Source: Streptomyces mayonensis (GTDB lineage: Bacteria > Actinomycetota > Actinomycetes > Streptomycetales > Streptomycetaceae). Taken from it: 45,701 nt of DNA. The stretch covers positions 1 to 45,701 of the forward strand of contig NZ_JACBYP010000064.1 of NCBI RefSeq assembly GCF_018982965.1, in the 5' to 3' direction. The notes beneath the pieces were generated by a model that was given only the letters and a program-made list of their open reading frames with translations, searched no databases and was not told the origin of the DNA. Below, one piece after another: positions 1 through 8,263 of this stretch. The position numbers were made by a program, and so were the translations under genes. Within the stretch, counting starts at the first letter, position 1. Each line of letters begins with the position of its first letter.

Positions 1-864
1 GTTCCTCCCTCCGCCTCCGCCTCAGCCCCCGCCCCCGCACCCGCCCGCGTCCTCGTCGTCGACGACGATCCCACCGTCGCCGAGGTCGTCGCCGGTTACC
101 TGGAGCGTGCCGGGCACCTCGTCGACCGGGCCGGGGACGGGCCGGCCGCGCTGGAACGGGCCGCGGCACACCGGCCCGACCTCGTGGTCCTCGACCTGAT
201 GCTGCCCGGCATGGACGGCCTGGAGGTGTGCCGGCGGCTGCGCGGCGCGGGACCCGTACCGGTGATCATGCTGACCGCCCGCGGCGACGAGGACGACCGC
301 GTCCTGGGCCTGGAGGTCGGCGCGGACGACTACGTGACCAAGCCGTTCAGTCCCCGGGAGCTGGTCCTGCGGGTCGAGTCCGTACTGCGCCGCACCCGGC
401 CCGCCCCCGGTGCACGGCCGCACCCCGAGGCCCGCCCGCCGTCCGCCGCGGGCCTGGCCGTCGACCCGGCCGCCCGCCGCGCCACCAAGGACGGCACGGA
501 ACTCGCCCTCACCCTCCGCGAGTTCGACCTGCTCGCCTTCTTCCTGCGGCACCCCGGGCGGGCCTTCGCCCGGGACGAGCTGATGCGGGAGGTGTGGGGC
601 TGGGACTTCGGCGACCTGTCCACCGTCACCGTCCATGTCCGGCGGCTGCGCGGCAAGATCGAGGACGACCCCGCACGGCCCGGGCTGATCCAGACCGTGT
701 GGGGCGTGGGCTACCGCTTCGACCCCGCCGGACGCCCCGGAGGCCCCGGACGCCGCGAACGGTCCGAGCGGTTTGAGCGGTCCGAGCGGTCCGGACACGG
801 CGAGCGGTCCGGATACGACGAGTGGTCGGGACACGGCGAGCGGTCCGTGCGGGAGGCGGACTGA
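1..864 (+). CDS. OmpR/PhoB-type response regulator (5' end outside window)
   Basis: This is a DNA-binding response regulator, read in one open frame from the first base; its start codon lies to the left of the window. After an Ala/Pro/Ser-rich lead there is a receiver domain with the acidic pocket in RVLVVDDDP, the phospho-acceptor Asp in VVLDLMLPGMDG, the conserved Thr in MLTARG and the Lys in VTKPFSPREL. A C-terminal winged helix follows (LREFDLLAFFLRHPGRAF to VHVRRLRGKIE and VWGVGYRF). The last 35 or so residues are an unusual Arg/Ser/Glu/Gly tail built of short repeats such as SGHGER. The stop is 2 bp before the kinase start, so the two genes form an operon. The target genes cannot be told from sequence. 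Confidence 0.93.
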   Translation, partial: VPPSASASAPAPAPARVLVVDDDPTVAEVVAGYLERAGHLVDRAGDGPAALERAAAHRPDLVVLDLMLPGMDGLEVCRRLRGAGPVPVIMLTARGDEDDRVLGLEVGADDYVTKPFSPRELVLRVESVLRRTRPAPGARPHPEARPPSAAGLAVDPAARRATKDGTELALTLREFDLLAFFLRHPGRAFARDELMREVWGWDFGDLSTVTVHVRRLRGKIEDDPARPGLIQTVWGVGYRFDPAGRPGGPGRRERSERFERSERSGHGERSGYDEWSGHGERSVREAD

Positions 865-866
865 CC

Positions 867-1991
867 GTGCACGACATGCTCCTCATCGCCCTCTACGCCT
901 TCCTCGGCGCCGCCGCCACCGGCCTGGCGGGCGCGGCCGTGCTGCGGCTGATCCGGCGGCGTTCGCTGACCGCGTCGCTGGCGGTGGTGGCGGCGGTCGC
1001 CGTCCTCGCGATGCTGGCGGGCACGCTCGCCGTCGCCTGGGCGATGTTCCTGTCCCCGCACGACCTGTCCGTCGTCACCACGGTGGTGGCGATGGCGGCC
1101 GTCGTCTCCCTGCTCACCGCGCTGCTCCTCGGCCGCTGGGTGGTCGCCCGAAGCCGCGAACTGGCCGCCGCCGCCCGCTCCTTCGGCGACGACGGCGGCT
1201 ACGCGGCACCCACGGTCCCGGCCACCGCCGAACTCGACGCGCTCAGCCGGGAACTGGCCGCCACCAGCGCCCGCCTCACCGAGTCCCGCGAACGCGAACG
1301 CGCCCTGGAGACCTCCCGGCGCGAACTGGTCGCCTGGATCTCGCACGACCTGCGCACCCCGCTGGCGGGCCTGCGGGCCATGTCCGAGGCCCTGGAGGAC
1401 GGCGTCGCCACCGACCCCGACCGCTACCTGCGGCAGATCCGCACCGAGGTGGAACGCCTCAACGACATGGTCGGCGACCTCTTCGAACTCTCCCGCATCC
1501 ACGCCGGCACGCTCCCCCTCGCCCCCGCCCGGATCTCCCTCTACGACCTGGTCGGCGACGCCCTCGCGGGTGCGGACCCGCTGGCGCGCGAGCACGGCGT
1601 ACGGCTGGTCGGTGACGCGGTGGCGGCCGTGCCGGTCGAGGTGGACGGCAAGGAGATGAGCCGGGTCCTGGGCAACCTGCTGGTCAACGCGATCCGCCGG
1701 ACGCCCGCCGACGGCACGGTCGCGGTCGCCGCCGAGCGGTCCGCCGAGGGCGTCGTGGTCTCGGTGACCGACGCCTGCGGCGGCATCCCCGAGGAGGACC
1801 TGCCGCGGGTCTTCGACACCGGCTGGCGCGGCACCCACGCCCGTACGCCTCCGGCCGGGGCGGGCCTCGGCCTCGCCATCGTGCGCGGCATCGTCGAGGC
1901 CCACCGCGGCCGGGCCACGGTCCGCAACATCCCGGGCGGCTGCCGCTTCGAGGTCCTCCTGCCCCTGGCGGAGGCGGAGCCCGGCCGCTGA
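867..1991 (+). CDS. Sensor histidine kinase, partner of the upstream regulator
   Basis: Membrane sensor kinase of about 374 residues. The GTG at 867 is preferred because it sits two bases after the regulator stop and directly precedes the first membrane helix (MLLIALYAFLG); an ATG at 876 is also possible. Two or three hydrophobic segments cover about the first 95 residues, followed by a HAMP-like linker and a HisKA domain with the phosphorylated His in WISHDLRTPL. The ATPase domain shows an N box (NLLVNAI), a G1-type DACGG and a G2 box (GAGLGLAIV). There is almost no extracytoplasmic loop, so it may sense membrane state or a partner protein rather than a soluble ligand; that is inference. Confidence 0.92.
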   Translation: MHDMLLIALYAFLGAAATGLAGAAVLRLIRRRSLTASLAVVAAVAVLAMLAGTLAVAWAMFLSPHDLSVVTTVVAMAAVVSLLTALLLGRWVVARSRELAAAARSFGDDGGYAAPTVPATAELDALSRELAATSARLTESRERERALETSRRELVAWISHDLRTPLAGLRAMSEALEDGVATDPDRYLRQIRTEVERLNDMVGDLFELSRIHAGTLPLAPARISLYDLVGDALAGADPLAREHGVRLVGDAVAAVPVEVDGKEMSRVLGNLLVNAIRRTPADGTVAVAAERSAEGVVVSVTDACGGIPEEDLPRVFDTGWRGTHARTPPAGAGLGLAIVRGIVEAHRGRATVRNIPGGCRFEVLLPLAEAEPGR

Positions 1992-2034
1992 CGGGAGGTC
2001 TCGTCCCACCACGGGGCCCGGCCGCCCTTCCCGC

Positions 2035-3075
2035 CTACTCGCCCGGGGCGCCGGTGTCGACGCCGACGCCGGTGTCGGGCGCCCGCAGCCCCGACCGGGC
2101 GAACTCCCGCATGCCCTCCGCGAACCCGACCCGTGGCCGCCATCCCAGCCGGTCCCGCAGCCGGGCCGAGTCGGCCGTGATGTGGCGTACGTCGCCGAGG
2201 CGGTACTCGCCGGTGACGACGGGCTCCGGGCCGCCGTACGCGCCGGCCAGCGCGGCGGCCATCTCGCCGACCGTGTGCGGGTCTCCGCTGCCGGTGTTGT
2301 AGGCGCCGAGCGTCCCGGCCGGCGGGTCCGCCGTCAGCGCGGCGACGTTCGCCGCGGCCACGTCCCGTACGTGCACGAAGTCCCGCCGCTGGCGGCCGTC
2401 CTCGAAGACCCGAGGTGCCTCGCCGCGGGCGAGGGCGGAACGGAAGAAGGAGGCGACACCGGCGTACGGGGTGTCGCGGGGCATCCCGGGGCCGTACACG
2501 TTGTGGTAGCGCAGCGACACCGCCGTCGCGCCGGTCGTCCGGGCCCAGGCGGCGGCCAGGTGCTCCTGGGCGAGCTTGGTGGTCGCGTACACGTTGCGCG
2601 GGTCGGCCGGGGCGTCCTCGCCCACCAGACCGGGCGCCAGGTCCGCGCCGCACTCCGGGCACCGCGGCTCGAACCGGCCCGCGTCCAGGTCGGCGACGGC
2701 ACGCGGTCCCGGACGCACCACCCCGTGCCGGGCGCACTCGTACCGCCCCTCCCCGTACACGACCATCGACCCGGCGAGCACGAGCCGCCGCACCCCGGCC
2801 CGGGCCATCGCGGCGAGCAGCACGGCGGTGCCGAGGTCGTTGCGCGAGACGTACTCCGCGGCGTCCGCGAACCCGTTGCCGAGCCCGACCATCGCCGCCT
2901 GGTGGCACACGGCGTCCACCCCGGCCAGCGCCCGCCCGACGGCCGCGGGGTCGCGCACGTCGGCGCCGGGGTCCTCGCGGACGTCGTAGCCGACGGGCTC
3001 GTGCCCCTGCTCCCGCAGGGCTTCGACGACGTGGGACCCGATGAACCCGGCGCTGCCGGTGACCAGTACGCGCAT
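2035..3075 (-). CDS. NAD-dependent epimerase/dehydratase with Cys-rich insertion
   Basis: Extended short-chain dehydrogenase of 346 residues, likely acting on a nucleotide sugar. The N-terminus has the Rossmann motif VTGSAGFIGSH (GxxGxxG), Ser103 in LAGSM, and the catalytic pair Tyr163/Lys167 in YATTK. Between residues about 112 and 145 there is an insertion with Cys114, His117 and CPEC at 139-142, which could bind zinc; most extended SDR epimerases lack this. It converges with the kinase gene, leaving only 43 bp between stops. No adjacent glycosyltransferase was seen, so the substrate is not assigned. Confidence 0.87.
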   Translation of the reverse strand: MRVLVTGSAGFIGSHVVEALREQGHEPVGYDVREDPGADVRDPAAVGRALAGVDAVCHQAAMVGLGNGFADAAEYVSRNDLGTAVLLAAMARAGVRRLVLAGSMVVYGEGRYECARHGVVRPGPRAVADLDAGRFEPRCPECGADLAPGLVGEDAPADPRNVYATTKLAQEHLAAAWARTTGATAVSLRYHNVYGPGMPRDTPYAGVASFFRSALARGEAPRVFEDGRQRRDFVHVRDVAAANVAALTADPPAGTLGAYNTGSGDPHTVGEMAAALAGAYGGPEPVVTGEYRLGDVRHITADSARLRDRLGWRPRVGFAEGMREFARSGLRAPDTGVGVDTGAPGE

Positions 3076-3323
3076 GCGCCCACGCTAGGCGCGCCGCAGC
3101 CCCGTTCCGGGCGCCGCGACCGGCACGTCACGGGTCCGTAAGGACCGGTCCCCGCGCACCCCTTCCGCACGCCCCCTCCGTGCCCCCCCCCCGCGCCCCT
3201 CCGCGCACCCCGCATCACCCCTCATCGGGACTTTGCCATCTCTTTACAACCCGACCGGTGGCCGGCTCGTCTCTCCGACCGATCCACCGCACCACCCCCT
3301 ACACGACGAGAGTGAGCAACCCG

Positions 3324-3707
3324 ATGCGCCGAACCATCCTCAGCGCCGCGGCCCTGGCGTGCACCGCCGTACTGGCCGGCACCGCCCCCGCGTTCGCCGA
3401 CGACAGCCCGCGCCCCGCCGCCTCCGCCCCCTCGGACGAGCGTCAGGCCAGCCCCCGCACCGACCCGACCGTCGTGCCGAGCGAGGGCGAGGACCGTGCC
3501 GACTCCCGGACGGTCCCGGACGAGCGGGAGCGCGGCCGCGGCCAGGTCTCCGCCGTGCCCGAGGGCGCCGCCGACACCGGCGTCGCGTCGTCGGAGTCCT
3601 CCGGCGGCAACGAGGGCGTCATCGGCGCCGGCGCCGGTGCCGTGCTCCTCGCGGGCGGCGCGGCCGTCTTCGTGGTGCGCCGTCGTCGGGCGGCGACCGG
3701 GGCATGA
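3324..3707 (+). CDS. Small secreted protein with sorting-signal-like C-terminus
   Basis: A 127-residue exported protein. An N-terminal signal peptide (about 1-25, ending APAFA-D) is followed by a charged, Pro/Ser/Glu/Arg-rich low-complexity region. A C-terminal membrane segment (about 99-118) ends in RRRR. This layout is that of a sortase substrate. No canonical LPxTG or LAxTG is present, but AADTG occurs at residues 82-86, about 12 residues before the hydrophobic stretch. The ATG at 3324 places the signal peptide at the very start; an in-frame GTG at 3312 is an alternative. The stop overlaps the start of the sortase gene (ATGA), which implies translational coupling. Confidence 0.8.
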   Translation: MRRTILSAAALACTAVLAGTAPAFADDSPRPAASAPSDERQASPRTDPTVVPSEGEDRADSRTVPDERERGRGQVSAVPEGAADTGVASSESSGGNEGVIGAGAGAVLLAGGAAVFVVRRRRAATGA

Positions 3708-4333
3708 TCCGGTTCTCCGGGCGCGCTCTCGCCGCCGCCGCGCTGGCGGTGCTGCTCGCCGGCTGCGGTGGCGGCACCGGGGGCGGCGGCGGGGACGCCG
3801 GCACGGCGCCGGACCGCGCCGCCGCCACGGCACCGCCCTCGCACGCCGCGTCCAAGTCCGTGCCGCCGCTGGAACGTTCGGTGCCGGTCGGCCTGAGCAT
3901 CCCGGCCATCGGCGTCGACACCCCGGTGATGCGGCTGGGGCTGGCCGCGGACAACACGGTGGAGGTCCCGCCCGTGGAAGAGGACGACCGTGCGGGCTGG
4001 TACCGCCACTCGCCGACTCCGGGTCAGGTGGGCCCGTCCGTCCTCCTTGGCCACGTCACGGTGGGCAGCCACGGCGACGGCGTCTTCCGGCATCTGACCC
4101 GGCTGCACCCGGGCGACCGGATCGAGACGCGCCTGGAGAACGGCACGGCCGCAGAGTTCACGGTCACGTCCGTGCGGACGGTGTCGAAGGACGAGTTCCC
4201 GACGGACGACGTCTACGGGGACGTGGCCGGTCCCGAGCTGCGGCTCATCACCTGCGGCGGCCCGCGGATCGGCGAGGAGTACCGCGACAACGTGATCGTC
4301 TTCGCGGAACTCAGCGCCACCAAGGGGACGTAG
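3704..4333 (+). CDS. Class F-type sortase, predicted lipoprotein
   Basis: Sortase family transpeptidase of 209 residues. The beta-barrel catalytic domain spans about 58-203 and contains the expected triad: His117 in LLGHV, Cys184 in LITCGG and Arg194 in YRDNVIV. The N-terminus has a lipobox-like LLAGC (residues 17-21) followed by a Gly-rich linker, so the enzyme may be held in the membrane by a lipid rather than a helix. The start overlaps the stop of the small secreted protein upstream, its most likely substrate or partner. Class F assignment is from general sequence character and the actinobacterial setting. Confidence 0.88.
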   Translation: MIRFSGRALAAAALAVLLAGCGGGTGGGGGDAGTAPDRAAATAPPSHAASKSVPPLERSVPVGLSIPAIGVDTPVMRLGLAADNTVEVPPVEEDDRAGWYRHSPTPGQVGPSVLLGHVTVGSHGDGVFRHLTRLHPGDRIETRLENGTAAEFTVTSVRTVSKDEFPTDDVYGDVAGPELRLITCGGPRIGEEYRDNVIVFAELSATKGT

Positions 4334-4394
4334 GCCCCGCGGCCTCCTGACCGGCCGTGCCGCACACGGCTTACCCTCACGACCATGGAGAGCG

Positions 4395-4886
4395 TTGAAA
4401 CGGTCCCGTGACAGGGCGGCGTCCGAGCTGTTCGCCGCCCTGTATCCGCGCCTCGCCGGCTGGTGCCGCCGTCTCGTCGACGACGACGAGACGGCGCACG
4501 AGATCGCCTCCGAGGCGTTCACCCGGCTCTGGGCCCGCTGGACGTCCGTGGACGAGCCCCGCGGCTTTCTCTACGTCACCGCCGCCAACCTGGTGCGCGA
4601 CCACTGGCGCAGAATGGAGCGCGAGCGCCGGGCGGTGCGCCGGGTCACAGCGGAGGTCGCGGTGCGTCCGCACACTGAACAGGCCGACCCGTCGGTGCGG
4701 ATGCTCGTGCAGTCCCTGCCGGAGCGGCTGCGGGTGCCGATCCTGCTCCACTACTACGCCGACATGCCGATCCGGGAGGTGTCCGTGCTGACCGGACGCA
4801 AGGAAGGAACCGTCAAGGCCGACCTCCACGCGGCCCGCGAAATGCTCCGCGTCCATCTGAGGAGAAGCCTTGACCACACGCCTTGA
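4395..4886 (+). CDS. ECF-type RNA polymerase sigma factor
   Basis: Sigma-70 family protein of 163 residues. Region 2 covers about 10-75 (ELFAALYPRL, AFTRLWARW, FLYVTAANLVRDHWRR) and region 4 about 103-155 (SLPERLRVPILLHYYADM, GRKEGTVKADLHAAREML). Translation starts at a TTG: GGAGAG lies five bases upstream and the nearby ATG at 4385 is in another frame. The gene follows the sortase by 61 bp on the same strand and overlaps the next gene by 17 bp. No zinc-binding anti-sigma motif (HxxxCxxC) is seen next to it, so control may run through the membrane protein downstream. Confidence 0.88.
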   Translation: MKRSRDRAASELFAALYPRLAGWCRRLVDDDETAHEIASEAFTRLWARWTSVDEPRGFLYVTAANLVRDHWRRMERERRAVRRVTAEVAVRPHTEQADPSVRMLVQSLPERLRVPILLHYYADMPIREVSVLTGRKEGTVKADLHAAREMLRVHLRRSLDHTP

Positions 4887-5613
4887 GGACGGGCACGACG
4901 GGCAGGACGACTGGAACAACCGCAAGAACCGGAAGAACCGGGACGACCAGAAGGACTGGAGCGACCGGAACGACCGGAACGACCTGAACGACGGGACCCG
5001 CTGGGACGGTCACGACGGCTCGTACGGTCCTGGCGAACGCGAACGCGAACGCGAACGCGACCACGGCCAGGCCAACGGCAACGGCAACGTCAACGACGAG
5101 CCGGGTTTCGAGCGGGACGACGAGGACCCGCTGCTGGTGGTACTGCGTCCGGGCGCCGACTTCCTGGGCCCGCCGCCCGGCCGTTACCGGGAGATCCGCC
5201 GGGCGGCGTCCCGCCGGCGCCTGCTGCGGACCGCCGCCGGTGCCGCCGCGACGGCTGCCGCAGCCGCCCTGATCGCGCTGCCCCTGCACTGGGCGGCCCC
5301 CGCGCAGCCCTCGCGGCCCACGGCACCGCTGGCCCCGGCACCGTCCGACTCCCCACCGCCGACGTCCCCACCGGGCCCGGCGCCCAGCGACGCGACGCGG
5401 GACCCCAGGGAGAGCGACGTCCGGCCGTCCCCGGAGCGCACGGAGCGGCAGGACGCCACCCCCTCCGCGCCCGCCTCCGGGCGGGAGGTCCGGCCGACCA
5501 ACGACGCGCCGGAGACCGAGCGCTGGGAATCCGAAAGGGAGTCCCTGGAAGGCCGCGACTCCGTGGCCACACCGACGGCGGAGCGCGGGGCGGACGCTGC
5601 GACGGGCCGATGA
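4870..5613 (+). CDS. Single-pass membrane protein coupled to the sigma factor
   Basis: A 247-residue protein of no recognised family. Translation likely starts at the TTG at 4870, inside the end of the sigma gene, with GGAGAA just upstream. Residues 1-80 are an Asn/Arg/Asp-rich low-complexity region made of short repeats, including a run of Glu-Arg pairs (GERERERERD) and NGNGN. A basic stretch (RRAASRRRLLR) precedes one membrane helix at about 119-142. The exterior C-terminal part is Pro/Ser/Thr/Glu-rich and probably disordered. Position and topology (cytoplasmic N-terminus, one helix) fit an atypical anti-sigma factor, but no anti-sigma domain is visible. Confidence 0.75.
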   Translation: MTTRLEDGHDGQDDWNNRKNRKNRDDQKDWSDRNDRNDLNDGTRWDGHDGSYGPGERERERERDHGQANGNGNVNDEPGFERDDEDPLLVVLRPGADFLGPPPGRYREIRRAASRRRLLRTAAGAAATAAAAALIALPLHWAAPAQPSRPTAPLAPAPSDSPPPTSPPGPAPSDATRDPRESDVRPSPERTERQDATPSAPASGREVRPTNDAPETERWESERESLEGRDSVATPTAERGADAATGR

Positions 5614-5632
5614 TCCGCCAGGTGGTGCCGCA

Positions 5633-5662
5633 GGCCGAGTGGGACGCCGACCCCACTCGGCC
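5633..5662. terminator. Hairpin between convergent genes
   Basis: Perfect 11-bp inverted repeat (GGCCGAGTGGG at 5633-5643, CCCACTCGGCC at 5652-5662) with an 8-base loop. It lies between the stops of the sigma-partner gene and the small conserved protein. There is no U tract, as is usual for Streptomyces terminators. Confidence 0.65.
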
Positions 5663-5712
5663 GTAGGCTCCCGCGGCGCCGAGGGACGGGCGACGGGGGA
5701 GGTCGCCCGGCC

Positions 5713-6048
5713 TCAGGCGTCCTGAGACGGGCCGGGCGCGGCCCCGCCGAGCAGCGCGGACGCGGTCTCGACCGGTGTGGCGCCGGCCGCGGGCGCGGGC
5801 GCGGGTTCGGCGCCCGGAGCGGGGTGGCAGGTGAAGCCGAGGCGGGTCATGGCCCGGGTCACCTCGCCGCCGGAGAAGTCGCGGCGGTCCTGCCGGGTGA
5901 CGACCTCGCCCACCTGCTTGACGGGGTAGCGGCGGCGGCCGATCGTCACGGACTCGCCCGTGACGGGCTCGGGCGTGACGCCCTTCATCGAGTCCAGCAC
6001 TCCGCCCTTGGTGAGGTCGAACGGATACCGGGCGATGACACAGCGCAT
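5713..6048 (-). CDS. Small conserved protein downstream of the DEAD-box helicase
   Basis: A 111-residue protein with the start at 6048 supported by GGAGG six bases upstream. The N-terminal two thirds look folded and conserved (MRCVIARYPFDLTKGGV, ESVTIGRRRYPVKQVGEVVTRQDRRDF, RAMTRLGFTCHP); the C-terminal third is an Ala/Pro-rich tail. It lies 111 bp after the helicase gene on the same strand and may share its transcript. I recognise it only as the type of short hypothetical protein often found beside cold-shock helicases in Streptomyces; a role in RNA metabolism is a guess from context. Confidence 0.75.
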   Translation of the reverse strand: MRCVIARYPFDLTKGGVLDSMKGVTPEPVTGESVTIGRRRYPVKQVGEVVTRQDRRDFSGGEVTRAMTRLGFTCHPAPGAEPAPAPAAGATPVETASALLGGAAPGPSQDA

Positions 6049-6159
6049 GATGCCTCCACAAGGGGGACGGGGCGGCACGGGCCGCCGTTCACCGGCGTCC
6101 GTACGGCCGCCGGGGCCAGAAGGGGTGGAACAAGGGCTGCGGGGAGGGCGGAGGGAGGA

Positions 6160-7773
6160 TCAGGCCGCCGATCCGCCGGCGGACTGACGGCGGGGCCTGC
6201 GGCGCGGGGCCTCACCGGCGGGCCGCCCCTGGGTGCCGCGTCCCTGGCCGGTACGGGGCTGTGCGGCGCCGCGGCTCTGGGCGGCCGCGCCCTGACCGCC
6301 ACGCCCCTGTCCGCCGCGGCCCCGGCGCCCGCGGGACGACGAGCCACCGCCGGACGAACCGCCCGACGACGAACCGCCCGACGCGGTGCGGCGGGAGCGC
6401 TGCTCCACGATCGGGGCGGCGATGACGACGGGGACTCCGGAGGGAGCCTGCGCACCGGTGATGCGGGACAGCTCCGCCTCGCCCGAGCGGACCGGGGTGA
6501 CCTGCGGGGTGATCCCGGCCGAGGCCATCAGCCGGGTCATCTCGCGCCGCTGGTCCGGGGTGACCAGCGTGACGACGGTGCCGGACTCGCCGGCCCGTGC
6601 CGTGCGGCCGCCGCGGTGCAGGTAGTCCTTGTGGTCGCCGGGCGGGTCGACGTTGACGACGAGGTCGAGGTTGTCGATGTGGATGCCCCGCGCCGCGACG
6701 TTGGTCGCCACGAGCGCCGTCACCTGCCCGTCCTTGAACTGGGCCAGGGTGCGCGTGCGCTGCGGCTGGGACTTGCCGCCGTGCAGGCCGGCCGCGCGCA
6801 CGCCGCTCTTGAGCAGGTGCTTGACCAGCCGGTCCACCCGGTGCTTGGTGTCCAGGAACATGATGACCCGGCCGTCGCGCGCCGCGATCTCGATCGTCGC
6901 GCGCTGCTTGTCCTCGTCGTGGACGTGCAGCACGTGGTGCTCCATCGTGGTGACGGCACCGGCCGACGGATCGACGGAGTGCACCACCGGGTCCGTGAGG
7001 TAGCGGCGGACCAGCCGGTCGACGTTGCGGTCCAGGGTGGCCGAGAACAGCATCCGCTGCCCGTCCGGACGCACTTGGTCGAGCAGGGCGGTGACCTGCG
7101 GCATGAAGCCCATGTCGGTCATCTGGTCGGCCTCGTCCAGCACGCTGACGGCGACGTCCCCGAGGTGGCAGTCGCCCCGGTCGATGAGGTCCTTGAGCCG
7201 TCCGGGCGTCGCGACGACGACCTCCGCGCCGGACCGCAGCGCGCCGGCCTGCCGGCCGATCGACATGCCGCCGACCACGGTGGCCGAGCGCAGGCCCACG
7301 GCGCGGGCGTACGGGGTGAGCGCGTCGGTGACCTGCTGGGCCAGCTCGCGGGTGGGGACGAGGACCAGGGCGAGCGGTCGCCGCGGCTCGGCACGCCGGC
7401 CGGCGGTACGGGCCAGCAGGGCGAGGCCGAAGGCGAGTGTCTTGCCGGAGCCGGTGCGGCCCCGGCCGAGGACGTCGCGGCCGGCCAGCGAGTTCGGCAG
7501 GGTCGCCGCCTGGATCGGGAACGGCACGGTCACGCCCTCGGCGCCCAGCGCGGTCAGCAGCCGGGGCGGCAGGTCCAGCTCGGCGAACGCCTCGACGGCG
7601 GGCAGGGCGGGCGTGACGGTCTTCGGCAGCGCGAACTCCCCGCCCTGGGGCGCGGGAGCGGCCCGGCGACCGGAGTTCTGGGGACGGCCGGGGTTCTGGG
7701 AGCGGCCCGCGGCCCGGGAGCGGCGGGGGCCGCCGCCGGAGCGCCTGCGGTCACTGGTACGTGCGCGGTCCAT
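6160..7773 (-). CDS. DEAD-box ATP-dependent RNA helicase
   Basis: RNA helicase of 537 residues. Motifs in order: Q-like FPIQAATLP (about 85-93), I RTGSGKT (106-112), Ia PTRELAQQV (140-148), Ib TPGRL (189-193), II DEAD (213-216), III SAT (244-246), V TNVAARGIHID (357-367) and VI HRGGRTARAG (386-395). The N-terminus is basic; the C-terminus is Gly/Ser/Arg/Gln-rich with RGG-like repeats, typical of RNA-binding tails. Start 7773 is chosen because GGAAGG lies just upstream; the in-frame ATG at 7803 lacks a ribosome binding site. It follows the cold-shock gene, fitting a role in unwinding structured RNA in the cold. Confidence 0.95.
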   Translation of the reverse strand: MDRARTSDRRRSGGGPRRSRAAGRSQNPGRPQNSGRRAAPAPQGGEFALPKTVTPALPAVEAFAELDLPPRLLTALGAEGVTVPFPIQAATLPNSLAGRDVLGRGRTGSGKTLAFGLALLARTAGRRAEPRRPLALVLVPTRELAQQVTDALTPYARAVGLRSATVVGGMSIGRQAGALRSGAEVVVATPGRLKDLIDRGDCHLGDVAVSVLDEADQMTDMGFMPQVTALLDQVRPDGQRMLFSATLDRNVDRLVRRYLTDPVVHSVDPSAGAVTTMEHHVLHVHDEDKQRATIEIAARDGRVIMFLDTKHRVDRLVKHLLKSGVRAAGLHGGKSQPQRTRTLAQFKDGQVTALVATNVAARGIHIDNLDLVVNVDPPGDHKDYLHRGGRTARAGESGTVVTLVTPDQRREMTRLMASAGITPQVTPVRSGEAELSRITGAQAPSGVPVVIAAPIVEQRSRRTASGGSSSGGSSGGGSSSRGRRGRGGQGRGGQGAAAQSRGAAQPRTGQGRGTQGRPAGEAPRRRPRRQSAGGSAA

Positions 7774-7929
7774 GGGGAAACCTTCCTCGATACGGCGAGC
7801 CATACGGCGGGACGGCGCGTATCAAGGGAGTCCGCAGCAGAGGAAATGCGCAGAGAATCGCAAGAACGAGCCGGATTCGGTCGTTGTCGGCACAGTCGTT
7901 GTCACGCTGGGCCGGTAGACCGGAAGGGA

Positions 7930-7975
7930 ATGAAGAACGAAGAACGACAGAACGAAGAACGACAGAACGACAGGA
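7930..7975 (-). repeat. A/G-rich direct repeats in the helicase leader
   Basis: On the plus strand two copies of GAACGAAGAACGACA are followed by partial copies of GAACGACAG, so the helicase transcript would carry a C/U-rich repeat in its leader. The segment is much less G+C-rich than its surroundings and lies between the csp terminator and the helicase start. Confidence 0.7.
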
Positions 7976-8001
7976 TGAAGAAAAAGCGAAAACGCGAGTG
8001 A

Positions 8002-8027
8002 GGGCCCGCACCCCAAGGTGCGGGCCC
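8002..8027 (-). terminator. Strong hairpin terminator after the csp gene
   Basis: Perfect 11-bp inverted repeat (GGGCCCGCACC / GGTGCGGGCCC) with a CCAA loop, 33 bp after the cold-shock stop. Beyond it, in the minus-strand direction, comes a T-rich stretch. It would end or weaken read-through into the helicase gene. Confidence 0.85.
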
Positions 8028-8059
8028 CTACTGCGACGTGTGAGAGCGCGTCGTGAGTG

Positions 8060-8263
8060 TCAGGCGACCACGATGTTCTCGGCGGTCGGGCCCTTCTGGC
8101 CCTGCGCGATGTCGAAGGTCACCTTCTGGCCCTCGAGCAGCTCACGGAAGCCCTGGGCGGCGATGTTCGAGTAGTGGGCGAAGACGTCGGGGCCGCCGCC
8201 GTCCTGCTCGATGAAGCCGAAGCCCTTTTCCGAGTTGAACCACTTCACGGTGCCGGATGCCAT
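8060..8263 (-). CDS. CspA-like cold-shock protein
   Basis: Single cold-shock domain protein of 67 residues, the normal length. RNP1 is KGFGFI and RNP2 is VFAHY, preceded by TVKWFN. It binds single-stranded nucleic acid and acts as an RNA chaperone in the cytoplasm. The start at 8263 has GGAGAA just upstream, separated by an A run. It has its own long leader and a strong terminator, and lies upstream of the DEAD-box helicase, so the two may be induced together by cold. Confidence 0.97.
   Translation of the reverse strand: MASGTVKWFNSEKGFGFIEQDGGGPDVFAHYSNIAAQGFRELLEGQKVTFDIAQGQKGPTAENIVVA

Noticed and set aside
711..2012. Long minus-strand open frame opposite the histidine kinase
   Set aside because: It is antisense to clear response-regulator and kinase motifs and shows the Gly/Arg/Asp composition typical of shadow frames in high-GC DNA.
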